DNA of 64,000 bases from Xanthomarina spongicola (lineage in GTDB: Bacteria; Bacteroidota; Bacteroidia; Flavobacteriales; Flavobacteriaceae). The position numbers and the translations under genes are program-made. Under the pieces are notes generated by a model that was given only the letters and a program-made list of their open reading frames with translations, ran no database searches and was not told the DNA's origin. The stretch lies in NCBI RefSeq assembly GCF_003148645.1, contig NZ_QGGP01000001.1, positions 496,001 through 560,000 of the forward strand. Reading direction: 5' to 3'. The stretch's first letter is position 1. Every line of letters begins with the position of its first letter. Shown here piece after piece: positions 8,160 through 15,770 of this stretch.

Positions 8160-9928
8160 TAACTTTGATGTTTTATTTTTTCGTAGAGTTTTACTAAAGA
8201 TTGCAATAACTCTACTGGTGTTGTTAATATTTGATAATGGTTTTGCCCAAACATTTGTGGCAAATAGTATTTAGCTTGTGCTTCTATGGCCAAAGCATAC
8301 GAGTTAATATTGCGTTGGTTTAACTCACGAAGCGCTTGTTTAACATCGTTAATGCCATATTTTCCTTCGTATTTATCGTAATCATTTGGCTTTCCATCCG
8401 AGATTAAAATAACCCATTTGTTTTTTGTATCTCGTGCGTCCAGTAAAGCTCCTGAATGTCGCAATGCTGCTCCAATTCTGGTATAACCACTAGGTTCTAC
8501 AGCTCCAATTTTGTGTTTGGCTTTATCCCAAGTATCGTCAAATCCTTTTAGAGTGAGGTAGGTTGCGTAGTTTCTGGTTTTGGAATAAAAGCTTTGAATA
8601 GAAAAATCTACGTTGAACTCGTTTAAAATTTCACCAAAAATAATAGAGACTTGTTTTTCAACATCAATCACTTTATTTCCTCCAGCATAACCATCGCTAG
8701 AAAGGCTGACATCTAATAAGATTAAAATAGATAAGTCTTTATCTTTTTTGCGTTTTGAAAGGTAGATTTTTTCTGAAGGTGTATGGCCAGAATGAATATC
8801 TACATATAGATCTGTTATAGCATCTAAATCAAAATCTTCTCCTTGCGTTTGTCTGCGTTGTTGTTGGTATTTGTTATTAACAGAAGTCAGCATTTTACGC
8901 AACCCTGTTAAGGTAGATGCGTTTTTTTGAATTGTTTTTTTATAATAAGCAGAATCAGTTTCTACTTGTGTTTTTGGATACACCTTACAGAATTTGGATT
9001 TGTATTCACGTTTGGAGTAATCCCATTCGTCGTAAGCAACATGAGGTGCTTCTGTATCTAATTCGGCACTTTCAGAAATAGTTGTATTTTCAATAAATTC
9101 TGCTTGATAAATGGAGTGAACTGGATCGTCAACACGTACTGTATGTTTCATGTTGAGGTCTTCTAAAGCATTGGCATGATCGTCTAAATCGTCGTCGCCA
9201 TCAAAATCTCTCCAACCACCTTCCCATTCTTCAGCAGTTTCAATTTTTTCAAAATTATGTGTCATCACATAATCTTCTTGTTGTTTTTTATCTATTTCTA
9301 AAGACGTAATTTCCTCGACTGCATTGGCTTTTAAAATAGTGTTTATTTCGTGGTCTATGGCTTTTTTTACTTGTTCTGAAATGTTATTTAAAACAGATTT
9401 CTTTAAAGTTTGAGGATCATTGCGCATCCATTTTCCATAAATAAAGCTTAAATCTTCTGGTGTCTTCTCTGTTGCAAATTTGAAATAATGCGTAATTAAT
9501 TCCTGATGAATTTGCTTGGTTATTGGAAACTGCTGAAACATCTCGTTTAGAATTAAAGTTGAAGTTTCAAGCGCCTTTTCACGAGCAGTCTCTAAAGTAA
9601 ATTCATCTTCAGCTGTAAAATTTAAATTCAAGTTTTTTTGAACAGATAGATAAACAATTCTAAAAATATAAAATTTGGTGTTCTGCTCTAAGGTTTGAAA
9701 TTCTGAAAATCGAGTTGGTAAGAAGAAGCTATTGTTTTTATAACCACCTTCACGTTCGGCTTCAAATATTTCTATAGCTTGACCTGTTATAGCTCTAGAA
9801 AAAATAGTTAGCCGTTGCTTTATGTCTTTTAACTTAACGGCATGTTCGATTGTTTCTTGAGCATTTTTTTTACGACGCTTTAAAAACTTTACAATTTTAG
9901 AATAGATAAATTCATCTGGCTCGAACAT
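8159..9928 (-). CDS. norD: NorD, VWA-domain NOR maturation protein
   Basis: 589 residues. The N-terminal two thirds is helical and charged, with an acidic linker (about residues 225-260). A von Willebrand A domain fills the C-terminus. The MIDAS motif is D406-V-S408-L-S410 with SGYTRIG and ISDGKPND supplying the later metal ligands. NorD works with the MoxR-type ATPase NorQ to insert the non-heme iron or otherwise activate cNOR. It follows norQ by 10 bp and is coupled to norE. Length agrees with the NorD family. Confidence 0.92.
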   Translation of the reverse strand: MFEPDEFIYSKIVKFLKRRKKNAQETIEHAVKLKDIKQRLTIFSRAITGQAIEIFEAEREGGYKNNSFFLPTRFSEFQTLEQNTKFYIFRIVYLSVQKNLNLNFTAEDEFTLETAREKALETSTLILNEMFQQFPITKQIHQELITHYFKFATEKTPEDLSFIYGKWMRNDPQTLKKSVLNNISEQVKKAIDHEINTILKANAVEEITSLEIDKKQQEDYVMTHNFEKIETAEEWEGGWRDFDGDDDLDDHANALEDLNMKHTVRVDDPVHSIYQAEFIENTTISESAELDTEAPHVAYDEWDYSKREYKSKFCKVYPKTQVETDSAYYKKTIQKNASTLTGLRKMLTSVNNKYQQQRRQTQGEDFDLDAITDLYVDIHSGHTPSEKIYLSKRKKDKDLSILILLDVSLSSDGYAGGNKVIDVEKQVSIIFGEILNEFNVDFSIQSFYSKTRNYATYLTLKGFDDTWDKAKHKIGAVEPSGYTRIGAALRHSGALLDARDTKNKWVILISDGKPNDYDKYEGKYGINDVKQALRELNQRNINSYALAIEAQAKYYLPQMFGQNHYQILTTPVELLQSLVKLYEKIKHQS

Positions 9929-9938
9929 GATTTTTTAT

Positions 9939-10781
9939 TTAAATCATTAAATCACATAAATCTGATAAGGCTTCGGTAATTTCTGTGTCGTCTGTTAATG
10001 GCTCTACAACAGCCACACGAACAGCTAGACGTTTTCCTAAACCAGTATGTATTAGTTTGGCAGCATCCACCAATAAACGTGTGGAAACGGTTTCAGTTAA
10101 GCCAAGTTCAGTTAGGTTACGAATTTTATTAGCAATTGAAACTAATTTTTTAGCAATTGAAGCATCAATTTGTGTTTCGTTTACTAATATTTCAGCTTCA
10201 TCTTTTTCATTTGGATAATTAAAAGCTAGTGCTATAAATCGTTGTCTTGTTGAAGGTTTTAATTCTTTAAACCCTTTTTGATAGCCAGGATTAAAAGATG
10301 CGACTAGCATAAAATCTGGATGTGCTTTTATAGTTTCGCCCAATTTATCGATATACAATTCTTTTCTATGATCTGTTAAGGAGTGAATAGCTACAATAAC
10401 ATCTGGTCTGGCTTCGGCAATTTCATCTAAATAAATTACGGCACCTTTTTTTACTGCTTTTGTTAGAGGTCCATCTATCCAAACAGTTTCGGCACCTTTT
10501 ATAATATAACGACCAATTAAATCTGTTGATGAAGTCTCTTCATGACAAGAAATAGTAATTAATTCCTTCTCTAATTTATAGGTCATGTAGTCCACAAAAC
10601 GGGTTTTTCCAGTTCCAGTAGGTCCTTTTAAGAGTACAGGAATTTTATTTTTGTAAGCATGTTCAAACACTTCAATTTCTTTAGCTATTGGTTTATAGAA
10701 AGGTTTTATTGTGTTTGTATGTTGCATTTCTGAATTCAAATTAGTTGAGTTTATAGCTGAATTGACTATCGTTTTTGACAT
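9939..10781 (-). CDS. norQ: NorQ, MoxR-family AAA+ ATPase
   Basis: 280 residues. Walker A is GPTGTGKT (53-60), Walker B is VIYLDE (115-120), and the later FNPGYQKGFKELKPSTRQRF stretch carries sensor and arginine-finger residues as in CbbQ/NorQ. Forms an ATPase ring that, with NorD, matures nitric oxide reductase. It is separated from norB by a 119 bp gap that holds a good promoter (10846-10879), so norQ onward can probably be expressed independently of norCB. The product starts at the ATG at 10781; the first 25 residues are low-complexity and may be poorly conserved. Confidence 0.93.
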   Translation of the reverse strand: MSKTIVNSAINSTNLNSEMQHTNTIKPFYKPIAKEIEVFEHAYKNKIPVLLKGPTGTGKTRFVDYMTYKLEKELITISCHEETSSTDLIGRYIIKGAETVWIDGPLTKAVKKGAVIYLDEIAEARPDVIVAIHSLTDHRKELYIDKLGETIKAHPDFMLVASFNPGYQKGFKELKPSTRQRFIALAFNYPNEKDEAEILVNETQIDASIAKKLVSIANKIRNLTELGLTETVSTRLLVDAAKLIHTGLGKRLAVRVAVVEPLTDDTEITEALSDLCDLMI

Positions 10782-10845
10782 GATTATAAAATTTAAAAGG
10801 CCCTTTAGTTAAAGATTTTTGAAGCGAGTAATTGTCAGGTATGAG

Positions 10846-10879
10846 CAAATTTAACTTCACTATCTATATATAACCAAAA
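10846..10879 (-). promoter_or_regulatory. Promoter upstream of norQ
   Basis: On the reverse strand, TTTTG (10875-10879), 21 bp spacer, then TAAATTTG (10846-10853). This fits the Bacteroidota -33/-7 pattern well. The first base of the transcript would be about 60 nt before the norQ ATG. Confidence 0.5.
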
Positions 10880-10900
10880 GGCCATTTCTGCTATTATTTG

Positions 10901-12244
10901 TTATAAATCGGATTCTAAATCTAAAGCTTCATCAGTTGGTTTTCCATGTTTTATAAAGTCCATGATATACATGATAATTCCTACTGTAAATAAAGTAGCA
11001 CAAAGAATTAATACCACAAAGTGTATACTAATTTCTGCTTGAACTTCCATAAAATCCATTTTGAATTTACGTTCAAGATATACTTGTGCAACACCTGCAA
11101 CACCAAAGGCAACTGTCATTCCTATCATTCCTACATTAGACATCCAAAAGGCTGCACGACCTACACTGCTATCGTATAATTTCCTTCCTGTCATATTTGG
11201 TAAAGCATAACTAATTATTGCAAGAACTATCATTGCATAAGCTCCCCAAAAAGCAAGGTGACCATGCATAGCAGTTACTAAAGTACCATGAGTATATAAG
11301 TTTGTTTGAGGTAAGGTATGTGCAAAACCTAATAATCCTGCACCAACAAAAGATACAATGGCAGAACCAAGAGTCCAGAATAAAGCTATTTTATTTGGAT
11401 GTTTCTTTTCACCTTTTCTATACATATTTACTGCAAACAATGCCATAGCTAAGAAAGCTAAAGGTTCTAGAGCAGAGAAAATACCACCAACAATTAACCA
11501 AATTTTATTTACACCAATGTAGTAATAGTGGTGACCAGTACCAAGAATACCAGATAGGAACGTTAATCCTACAATAACATAAAGCCATTTTTCGATAACC
11601 TCTCTATCGACACCAGTAAGTTTTATTAATAGAAAAGATAAGATACCTCCCATTATTAGTTCCCAAACACCTTCAACCCATAAGTGAACAACCCACCATC
11701 TAAAGAATGAATCTGTTACTTGACTATCGAAAGGAAGCATTCCAGGAATATATAGCAAAGCTGCAAACAATAATCCCATTGTAAGCACTAAAGCTGTAGT
11801 AGTTTTACGTTTACCTTTAAAAAGCGTTGCTAGAATTAGTCCCAAAAATAAGAGGACATTTACAACTACAAGATAATCTAATTGTCTAGGTATTTCTAAG
11901 AATTTACGTCCTTCCCACCAGTTAAAATGATAACCAATAACAGCAGCAACACCAACAACAGCAAGTGAAATTAATTGAACATAAGCCAATTTAACACTAA
12001 CTAATTCGCGTTGTGCTTCTTCTGGGATAATGTAGTATGCTGCTCCCATAAAACCGGAAAGTAACCATACAACTAATAAGTTTGTGTGCACAGCTCTTGC
12101 TGTGTTAAAAGGAATAAATTCATGGAGTCCATCGAATCCAATACGAGCAAAACCCATAATAAATCCGTAGGTAATTTGTAAAACGAGTAGTAGCATTGAA
12201 AAGGCAAAAAACCAATAGGCTACTTTTTGTGATTTATATTTCAT
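10901..12244 (-). CDS. norB: Nitric oxide reductase large subunit, canonical cNOR type
   Basis: 447 residues with 12 transmembrane helices. All expected ligands are present: H53 (low-spin heme, TM2), H187 and E191 in HLWVEGVWEL (FeB ligand and active-site glutamate), H238-H239 (FeB), H327 (heme b3) and H329 (low-spin heme) in MHGHLAF. The YYIIPEEAQREL motif after TM2 matches the calcium-region glutamates of cNOR. There is no N-terminal quinol-oxidase extension, so this is the cytochrome c-dependent form. It reduces 2 NO to N2O at the membrane. It is co-transcribed with norC, 6 bp upstream. No nirS/nirK or nosZ is visible, so detoxification or partial denitrification are both possible. Confidence 0.95.
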   Translation of the reverse strand: MKYKSQKVAYWFFAFSMLLLVLQITYGFIMGFARIGFDGLHEFIPFNTARAVHTNLLVVWLLSGFMGAAYYIIPEEAQRELVSVKLAYVQLISLAVVGVAAVIGYHFNWWEGRKFLEIPRQLDYLVVVNVLLFLGLILATLFKGKRKTTTALVLTMGLLFAALLYIPGMLPFDSQVTDSFFRWWVVHLWVEGVWELIMGGILSFLLIKLTGVDREVIEKWLYVIVGLTFLSGILGTGHHYYYIGVNKIWLIVGGIFSALEPLAFLAMALFAVNMYRKGEKKHPNKIALFWTLGSAIVSFVGAGLLGFAHTLPQTNLYTHGTLVTAMHGHLAFWGAYAMIVLAIISYALPNMTGRKLYDSSVGRAAFWMSNVGMIGMTVAFGVAGVAQVYLERKFKMDFMEVQAEISIHFVVLILCATLFTVGIIMYIMDFIKHGKPTDEALDLESDL

Positions 12245-12250
12245 AGTTAG

Positions 12251-12700
12251 TTAGTTTTTATTTCTTTCAATTTTGTCTTTAGCTAAAGGAGAGACTACAG
12301 TATCAAATCCGTTTAGATCAATGCCTCCAATCCAATCAAAGAAAGCTATTAGGTCATCAGCTTCTTCTTTTGTAAAACCGTAAGCAACCATTTTCCTCCC
12401 ATTAGGATTCCAAGGAATAGGAGACATTAATACAGCTTTAACGTAACCTTCGCCACGACGATCTAGTACTTTTGTTAATTCTGGAGCGTAGTAAGCTCCC
12501 TCACCTAAAATAGTATGGCAACCCATACAATTGTTTTCTTCCCATAACACTTTACCTCGAACTACCTGTTCGGTAATACCTTCGTGGTTGGTTTGGTCTT
12601 GACTTTTACTAAAAGAAAAAATGGTTAATCCTATAAAAATTAAGAATGTAACCACAGTACCTCCAAGGAAAAAAGCACGTGCTTGTTTTTTTGATAACAT
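12251..12700 (-). CDS. norC: Nitric oxide reductase cytochrome c subunit
   Basis: 149 residues: an N-terminal transmembrane anchor (about residues 8-30), then a cytochrome c domain with C58-M-G-C61-H62 and the probable axial ligand M104 (GRKMVAYGF). The WEENNCMGCHTILGEGAYYAPELT stretch, given here in pieces, is diagnostic for NorC. It passes electrons from periplasmic donors to NorB. It is the first gene of the leftward nor locus, with a consensus -7 element and a CRP/FNR-like palindrome upstream. Confidence 0.95.
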   Translation of the reverse strand: MLSKKQARAFFLGGTVVTFLIFIGLTIFSFSKSQDQTNHEGITEQVVRGKVLWEENNCMGCHTILGEGAYYAPELTKVLDRRGEGYVKAVLMSPIPWNPNGRKMVAYGFTKEEADDLIAFFDWIGGIDLNGFDTVVSPLAKDKIERNKN

Positions 12701-12747
12701 ATGATTAATGGTTAAATTAGTTAAAAAAGACCTTTTAATCTTTTAAA

Positions 12748-12755
12748 CAAAAATA
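12748..12755 (-). promoter_or_regulatory. -7 promoter element of norCB
   Basis: TATTTTTG on the reverse strand, matching TAnnTTTG, 48 bp before the norC ATG. No TTG is present at the usual -33 distance. The palindrome at 12778-12791 lies there instead, which suggests an activator-dependent promoter. Confidence 0.6.
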
Positions 12756-12777
12756 AAACGATGAATCCTTAAAAAAC

Positions 12778-12791
12778 ATGACATTCGTCAT
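12778..12791. promoter_or_regulatory. CRP/FNR-like operator candidate upstream of norC
   Basis: Perfect inverted repeat ATGAC-ATTC-GTCAT. Centre 12784.5, which is 29.5 bp upstream of the -7 element. This is close to the class II activator position (about -41.5 from the start point). The half-site shares its ATGA core with the palindrome upstream of nadA. Confidence 0.55.
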
Positions 12792-12851
12792 ATTATTAAA
12801 AAAGGCATTAAGAAAATATCTAAGGTGTGAGAGTGAAAATGTAACGAAAAA

Positions 12852-13202
12852 CTAACTTTCACGCTTTACTAATGCGTAATAATCGGCTTCTAAAGGGAGG
12901 TAACCTTGGTCATAAACAAAGTAATAAACTGTTCCTGCTTTTGTAGTATAAATACTAGTAAAATAGTTAAAATCGAAACCTCTTTCTATTAGTTTGGCTC
13001 TTGATGTTTTGGTTTTCTGTTCTGGATTGAGCTCTTCTAAAATTCTGTAATTTTTTCTCAATCTGTTATTGGTGTTTCTAATTAGGTTTTTAGAATCTTT
13101 ATTAACTCGATTATTAAATGAGTTTCTACAAGCGTCGCTGCAGAATTTTTTGTCAATTCTGCCTACAATTTTATCTCCACATTCAGGACATTGTTTTTGC
13201 AT
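12852..13202 (-). CDS. Small zinc-ribbon protein of unknown function
   Basis: 116 residues. The N-terminus has a treble-clef/zinc-ribbon pattern: CPECGDKI, then KKFCSDACRNSF, giving four cysteines for one zinc. A basic helical segment follows (RVNKDSKNLIRNTNNRLRKN), which suggests nucleic-acid binding, and then a C-terminal domain without a motif I recognise. Proteins of this shape are common in flavobacteria and resemble DUF2116-type ribbons. It sits between the norC promoter and an acetyltransferase, 25 bp downstream of the latter, so it is likely transcribed with that gene. Confidence 0.75.
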   Translation of the reverse strand: MQKQCPECGDKIVGRIDKKFCSDACRNSFNNRVNKDSKNLIRNTNNRLRKNYRILEELNPEQKTKTSRAKLIERGFDFNYFTSIYTTKAGTVYYFVYDQGYLPLEADYYALVKRES

Positions 13203-13227
13203 ATATATTATTTTTTAATAAAAGCCA

Positions 13228-13758
13228 TTATGGCTTTTCTATTTTATACCAACGTAAATTTACTTGCTCTTGTTCAAAATAAAAATCTTCCACATAGTGC
13301 AAACCTATTTTTAAGAGTGCATTGTGTGAAGCTTGATTCCCTAGTTCTGTAGTTGCATAAATTTCAGGAAGTTTCATATTATTAAAAGCATAATCTACAG
13401 AAGCTTTACCAGATTCTGTGGCAAAACCTTTTCCCCAAAAACGTTTTATTAGTCTATATCCAACATCGTAATATTTAGTAAAGCCATTCATGTTGTATTC
13501 GGTATTTAAACGCAAACCAGACCATCCAACAAAATCTCCAGAAGATTTTTCTATAACTGCAAATCTACCAATACCTCGTTCTTTATATTGTGTAAGAACA
13601 CTCTCTAAAATTATTCGCGATTCATCTATAGTTTTTACAGGTTTGTTTCTTAGAAACTTGTGTACTTCAGGATCAGAATCCAAAGCAAACATACCTTCTA
13701 GATCTGTTAATCTTAAGTCTCTTAATAGTAGCCTTTCTGTTTCAATATGAAAAGTCAT
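13228..13758 (-). CDS. GNAT N-acetyltransferase (RimJ/RimL type)
   Basis: 176 residues. Begins FHIETERLLLRDLRLTDLEG, the classic start of the RimJ/RimL acetyltransferase_3 group. The acetyl-CoA loop is around VGYRLIKRFWGKGFATESG (residues 103-120), and LGNQASHNALLKIGL is the family's C-terminal helix. Substrate unknown; homologues acetylate ribosomal protein termini or small molecules. The start codon overlaps the stop of the upstream DUF6265-like gene by 4 bp (ATGA), so they form an operon. Confidence 0.88.
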   Translation of the reverse strand: MTFHIETERLLLRDLRLTDLEGMFALDSDPEVHKFLRNKPVKTIDESRIILESVLTQYKERGIGRFAVIEKSSGDFVGWSGLRLNTEYNMNGFTKYYDVGYRLIKRFWGKGFATESGKASVDYAFNNMKLPEIYATTELGNQASHNALLKIGLHYVEDFYFEQEQVNLRWYKIEKP

Positions 13759-14258
13759 TTTTCTTTTTTATAATTAAATTTTACTTCTTCAGATGTCCCA
13801 TTTTCTTCAATAACAACATAAAGATTCATTTCATTTTCTGATACTTTTTCAAATGTAAATTGATCAAAATAAACTTTATTATTTTCAATTTTCACCAATT
13901 TAAAATCAACTGTTTCGTCTTTTTCTTCCCAGCCTTTAAAATCGTTTCCAAAGTGTTTTAGTTGTAACAAGAGAGTTTCCTCTACTTGTCTAATGCCTCC
14001 TAATTCATAAAAAACCACTTTATTATCGACCACTAGTTTAAAGCAAAACATCATGGAATCTCCAAGAGGAGGACTCCAGAATTCTTCGGTTATACCACCA
14101 AAAGCTTCACCTTTCCAATAGCCTTGAATCCAAGAAATATCTTCTAAACTAGCTTGAGGAGACATGCTGTTTTCTAAAAATTTTATGGTTTGTTCTTGTG
14201 CTATGCAATTCTGAGAAATAAAGAATAAAATTATAAAAAAGGTTGCTAAATGCTTCAT
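13755..14258 (-). CDS. Exported DUF6265-like protein
   Basis: 167 residues from the ATG at 14258; the frame extends to a TTG at 14279, but the signal peptide MKHLATFFIILFFISQNCIAQ begins here. The mature part contains DISWIQGYWKGEAFGG and EEFWSPPLGDSMMFCFK, which match a beta-rich family I know as DUF6265 (lipocalin-like, unknown function). Presumably periplasmic. Overlaps the acetyltransferase by 4 bp. A likely promoter combines TTTG on the reverse strand (14304-14307) with TATATTGC (14277-14284). Confidence 0.75.
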   Translation of the reverse strand: MKHLATFFIILFFISQNCIAQEQTIKFLENSMSPQASLEDISWIQGYWKGEAFGGITEEFWSPPLGDSMMFCFKLVVDNKVVFYELGGIRQVEETLLLQLKHFGNDFKGWEEKDETVDFKLVKIENNKVYFDQFTFEKVSENEMNLYVVIEENGTSEEVKFNYKKEK

Positions 14259-14301
14259 AAGTAACTGTTTGTGTTGCAATATAGTAAAAACAATAGTCGT
14301 T

Positions 14302-14327
14302 TACAAATGACTACAAACATTTACAAA
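14302..14327. repeat. Three TACAAA hexamers at exact 10-bp spacing upstream of ssb
   Basis: TACAAA occurs at 14302-14307, 14312-14317 and 14322-14327, one per helical turn on the same face. It lies in the divergent intergenic region between ssb and the DUF6265-like gene. Could be a regulator site array or curved DNA. Confidence 0.6.
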
Positions 14328-14428
14328 CGAATTTAATTAGTTAATAACCGACTATCATTTGCAAGTGGTTGCATCTTTGCCTTGTTGAATTGAACTAATG
14401 ACATTCAATATAATTAAAACCTTATCTT

Positions 14429-14761
14429 ATGAATACGTTAAGAAACAAAGTACAGTTAATTGGTAATTTAGGAAACGACCCAGAAATTATTAATCTTGAA
14501 TCAGGAAAAACATTAGCAAAATTTGCAATAGCAACTAACGAAAGTTATAAAAACGCTAAAGGCGAAAAAATAACTGATACCCAATGGCACAATGTGGTTG
14601 CCTGGGGGAAAACGGCAGAAATCATTGAAAAATATGTCACTAAAGGCAAGGAAGTTGCTATTGAAGGAAAATTAACATCTAGAAGTTACGAAACTAAAGA
14701 AGGTGAAAAACGCTACATAACAGAAGTGGTATGTAATGAGCTTTTGATGTTAGGTAAATAA
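14429..14761 (+). CDS. ssb: Single-stranded DNA-binding protein, short form
   Basis: 110 residues forming a single OB fold: LRNKVQLIGNLGNDPEI, KFAIATNESYKNAKGEK, DTQWHNVVAWGKTAEI, KGKEVAIEGKLTSRSYETKEG. It lacks the long glycine-rich linker and the acidic DDDIPF-like C-terminal tip that recruit partner proteins, ending instead at LLMLGK. Short SSBs like this are common in Bacteroidota and often act alongside a longer paralogue in competence, repair or conjugation. A strong terminator follows at 14786-14808. Confidence 0.92.
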   Translation: MNTLRNKVQLIGNLGNDPEIINLESGKTLAKFAIATNESYKNAKGEKITDTQWHNVVAWGKTAEIIEKYVTKGKEVAIEGKLTSRSYETKEGEKRYITEVVCNELLMLGK

Positions 14762-14785
14762 CATTTAAAAAGTATTTATTTAAAA

Positions 14786-14808
14786 AGCGACTTAGGTCGC
14801 TTTTTTTA
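14786..14808. terminator. Bidirectional terminator between ssb and the EamA gene
   Basis: AGCGAC-TTAG-GTCGCT stem-loop followed by T7 on the forward strand and preceded by A5. It ends ssb transcripts and overlaps the final codons of the opposing EamA gene. Confidence 0.85.
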
Positions 14809-15667
14809 TTTTAAAAATCTGTTTTTCTATGAAGGTTACACGTATGCCAAATAATAAAATAAAACCACCAAGAACCATTTGTAAAGAAATAGTTTCATCA
14901 ATAAACATCCAAGCTAAAAGAGATGCTAAAATACCTTGTCCCAATAAACTTACCGAAACTCTGGTTGCTCGCATATGTTGTGTCGCATAACTAATAAGAA
15001 ACCAAGCTAATAATTGACAAATTACAGCCTGAATAACTAAAACGAGCCAACCAGCATTAGTAAAGCCTGTAAATGGTTCGTTTATGGCATAGCTTACAAT
15101 GCCTAAATGAATTGAAGAAGCTAATAAACTTAAAGTCATAAATGAAATAACATTCATTGTTTTTAAGACCTCCTTACTAATTAACATATAAAAGGCATAA
15201 AGCACTCCAGAAAGTACTCCAAAACTAAAAGCTAAATCAAAATCTAGATTTTTAAATACTGTAAAACCAACCAACATCATCATTCCAAAAACAGCAATTA
15301 CAGTTCCAATCCAAAAATTAGTTCTCGGTTTATCTTTTATAAAAAATAACGATAAAACGCCTACCCAAACTGGAGATAAGTTTGTTAATAACGAAGCCTG
15401 AGTTGCTGTAGATTCTTGGATAGCTACATTCCAAACAGCCACGTCACTACCAAAAACAATTCCACAAAAAACGGCTAAAAGTCCAGCTTTTAAATCTGGG
15501 ATTTTAAATTGCTTACTTATTAGAACATAAGGAAGTAATAGCACTAGGGAAAACAACATTCTGTAAAATGCCGAAATAACGCCTGGAGTCAGGTTTAATT
15601 TTACCAAAATGGGGAATATAGAAATACAAAATATTCCAATAACTAATGCGATTCTTGCCTTCTTCAT
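14792..15667 (-). CDS. EamA/DMT-superfamily transporter
   Basis: 291 residues with ten predicted transmembrane helices in two EamA repeats (about 1-135 and 145-280). Typical features are ALVIGIFCISIFPILVKLNL at the start, AVFCGIVFGSDVAVWNVAI and the second-repeat GVLSGVLYAFYMLISK. DMT permeases export or import amino acids, nucleosides or other metabolites; the substrate cannot be read from sequence. A -7 element TACTTTTG is at 15700-15707. Its last codons form half of the shared terminator stem with ssb. Confidence 0.88.
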   Translation of the reverse strand: MKKARIALVIGIFCISIFPILVKLNLTPGVISAFYRMLFSLVLLLPYVLISKQFKIPDLKAGLLAVFCGIVFGSDVAVWNVAIQESTATQASLLTNLSPVWVGVLSLFFIKDKPRTNFWIGTVIAVFGMMMLVGFTVFKNLDFDLAFSFGVLSGVLYAFYMLISKEVLKTMNVISFMTLSLLASSIHLGIVSYAINEPFTGFTNAGWLVLVIQAVICQLLAWFLISYATQHMRATRVSVSLLGQGILASLLAWMFIDETISLQMVLGGFILLFGIRVTFIEKQIFKIKKAT

Positions 15668-15770
15668 ACAGGTATATTCAGTAACTGAAATTGAATCGGC
15701 AAAAGTACTTATTATTTATAGATTTGTATAAGACTAAGTTAGCCAATTATGGTAAAATATTATCCTGTTT

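Noticed and set aside
5586-12700. Possible NO dismutase or quinol-type NOR
   Set aside because: Neither NorB-like protein has the N-terminal extension of qNOR/NOD, and both are paired with a cytochrome c subunit.
14302-14327. Short regular repeats considered as a CRISPR or iteron array
   Set aside because: Units are 6 bp with 4 bp gaps, only three copies, no cas or replication genes nearby.
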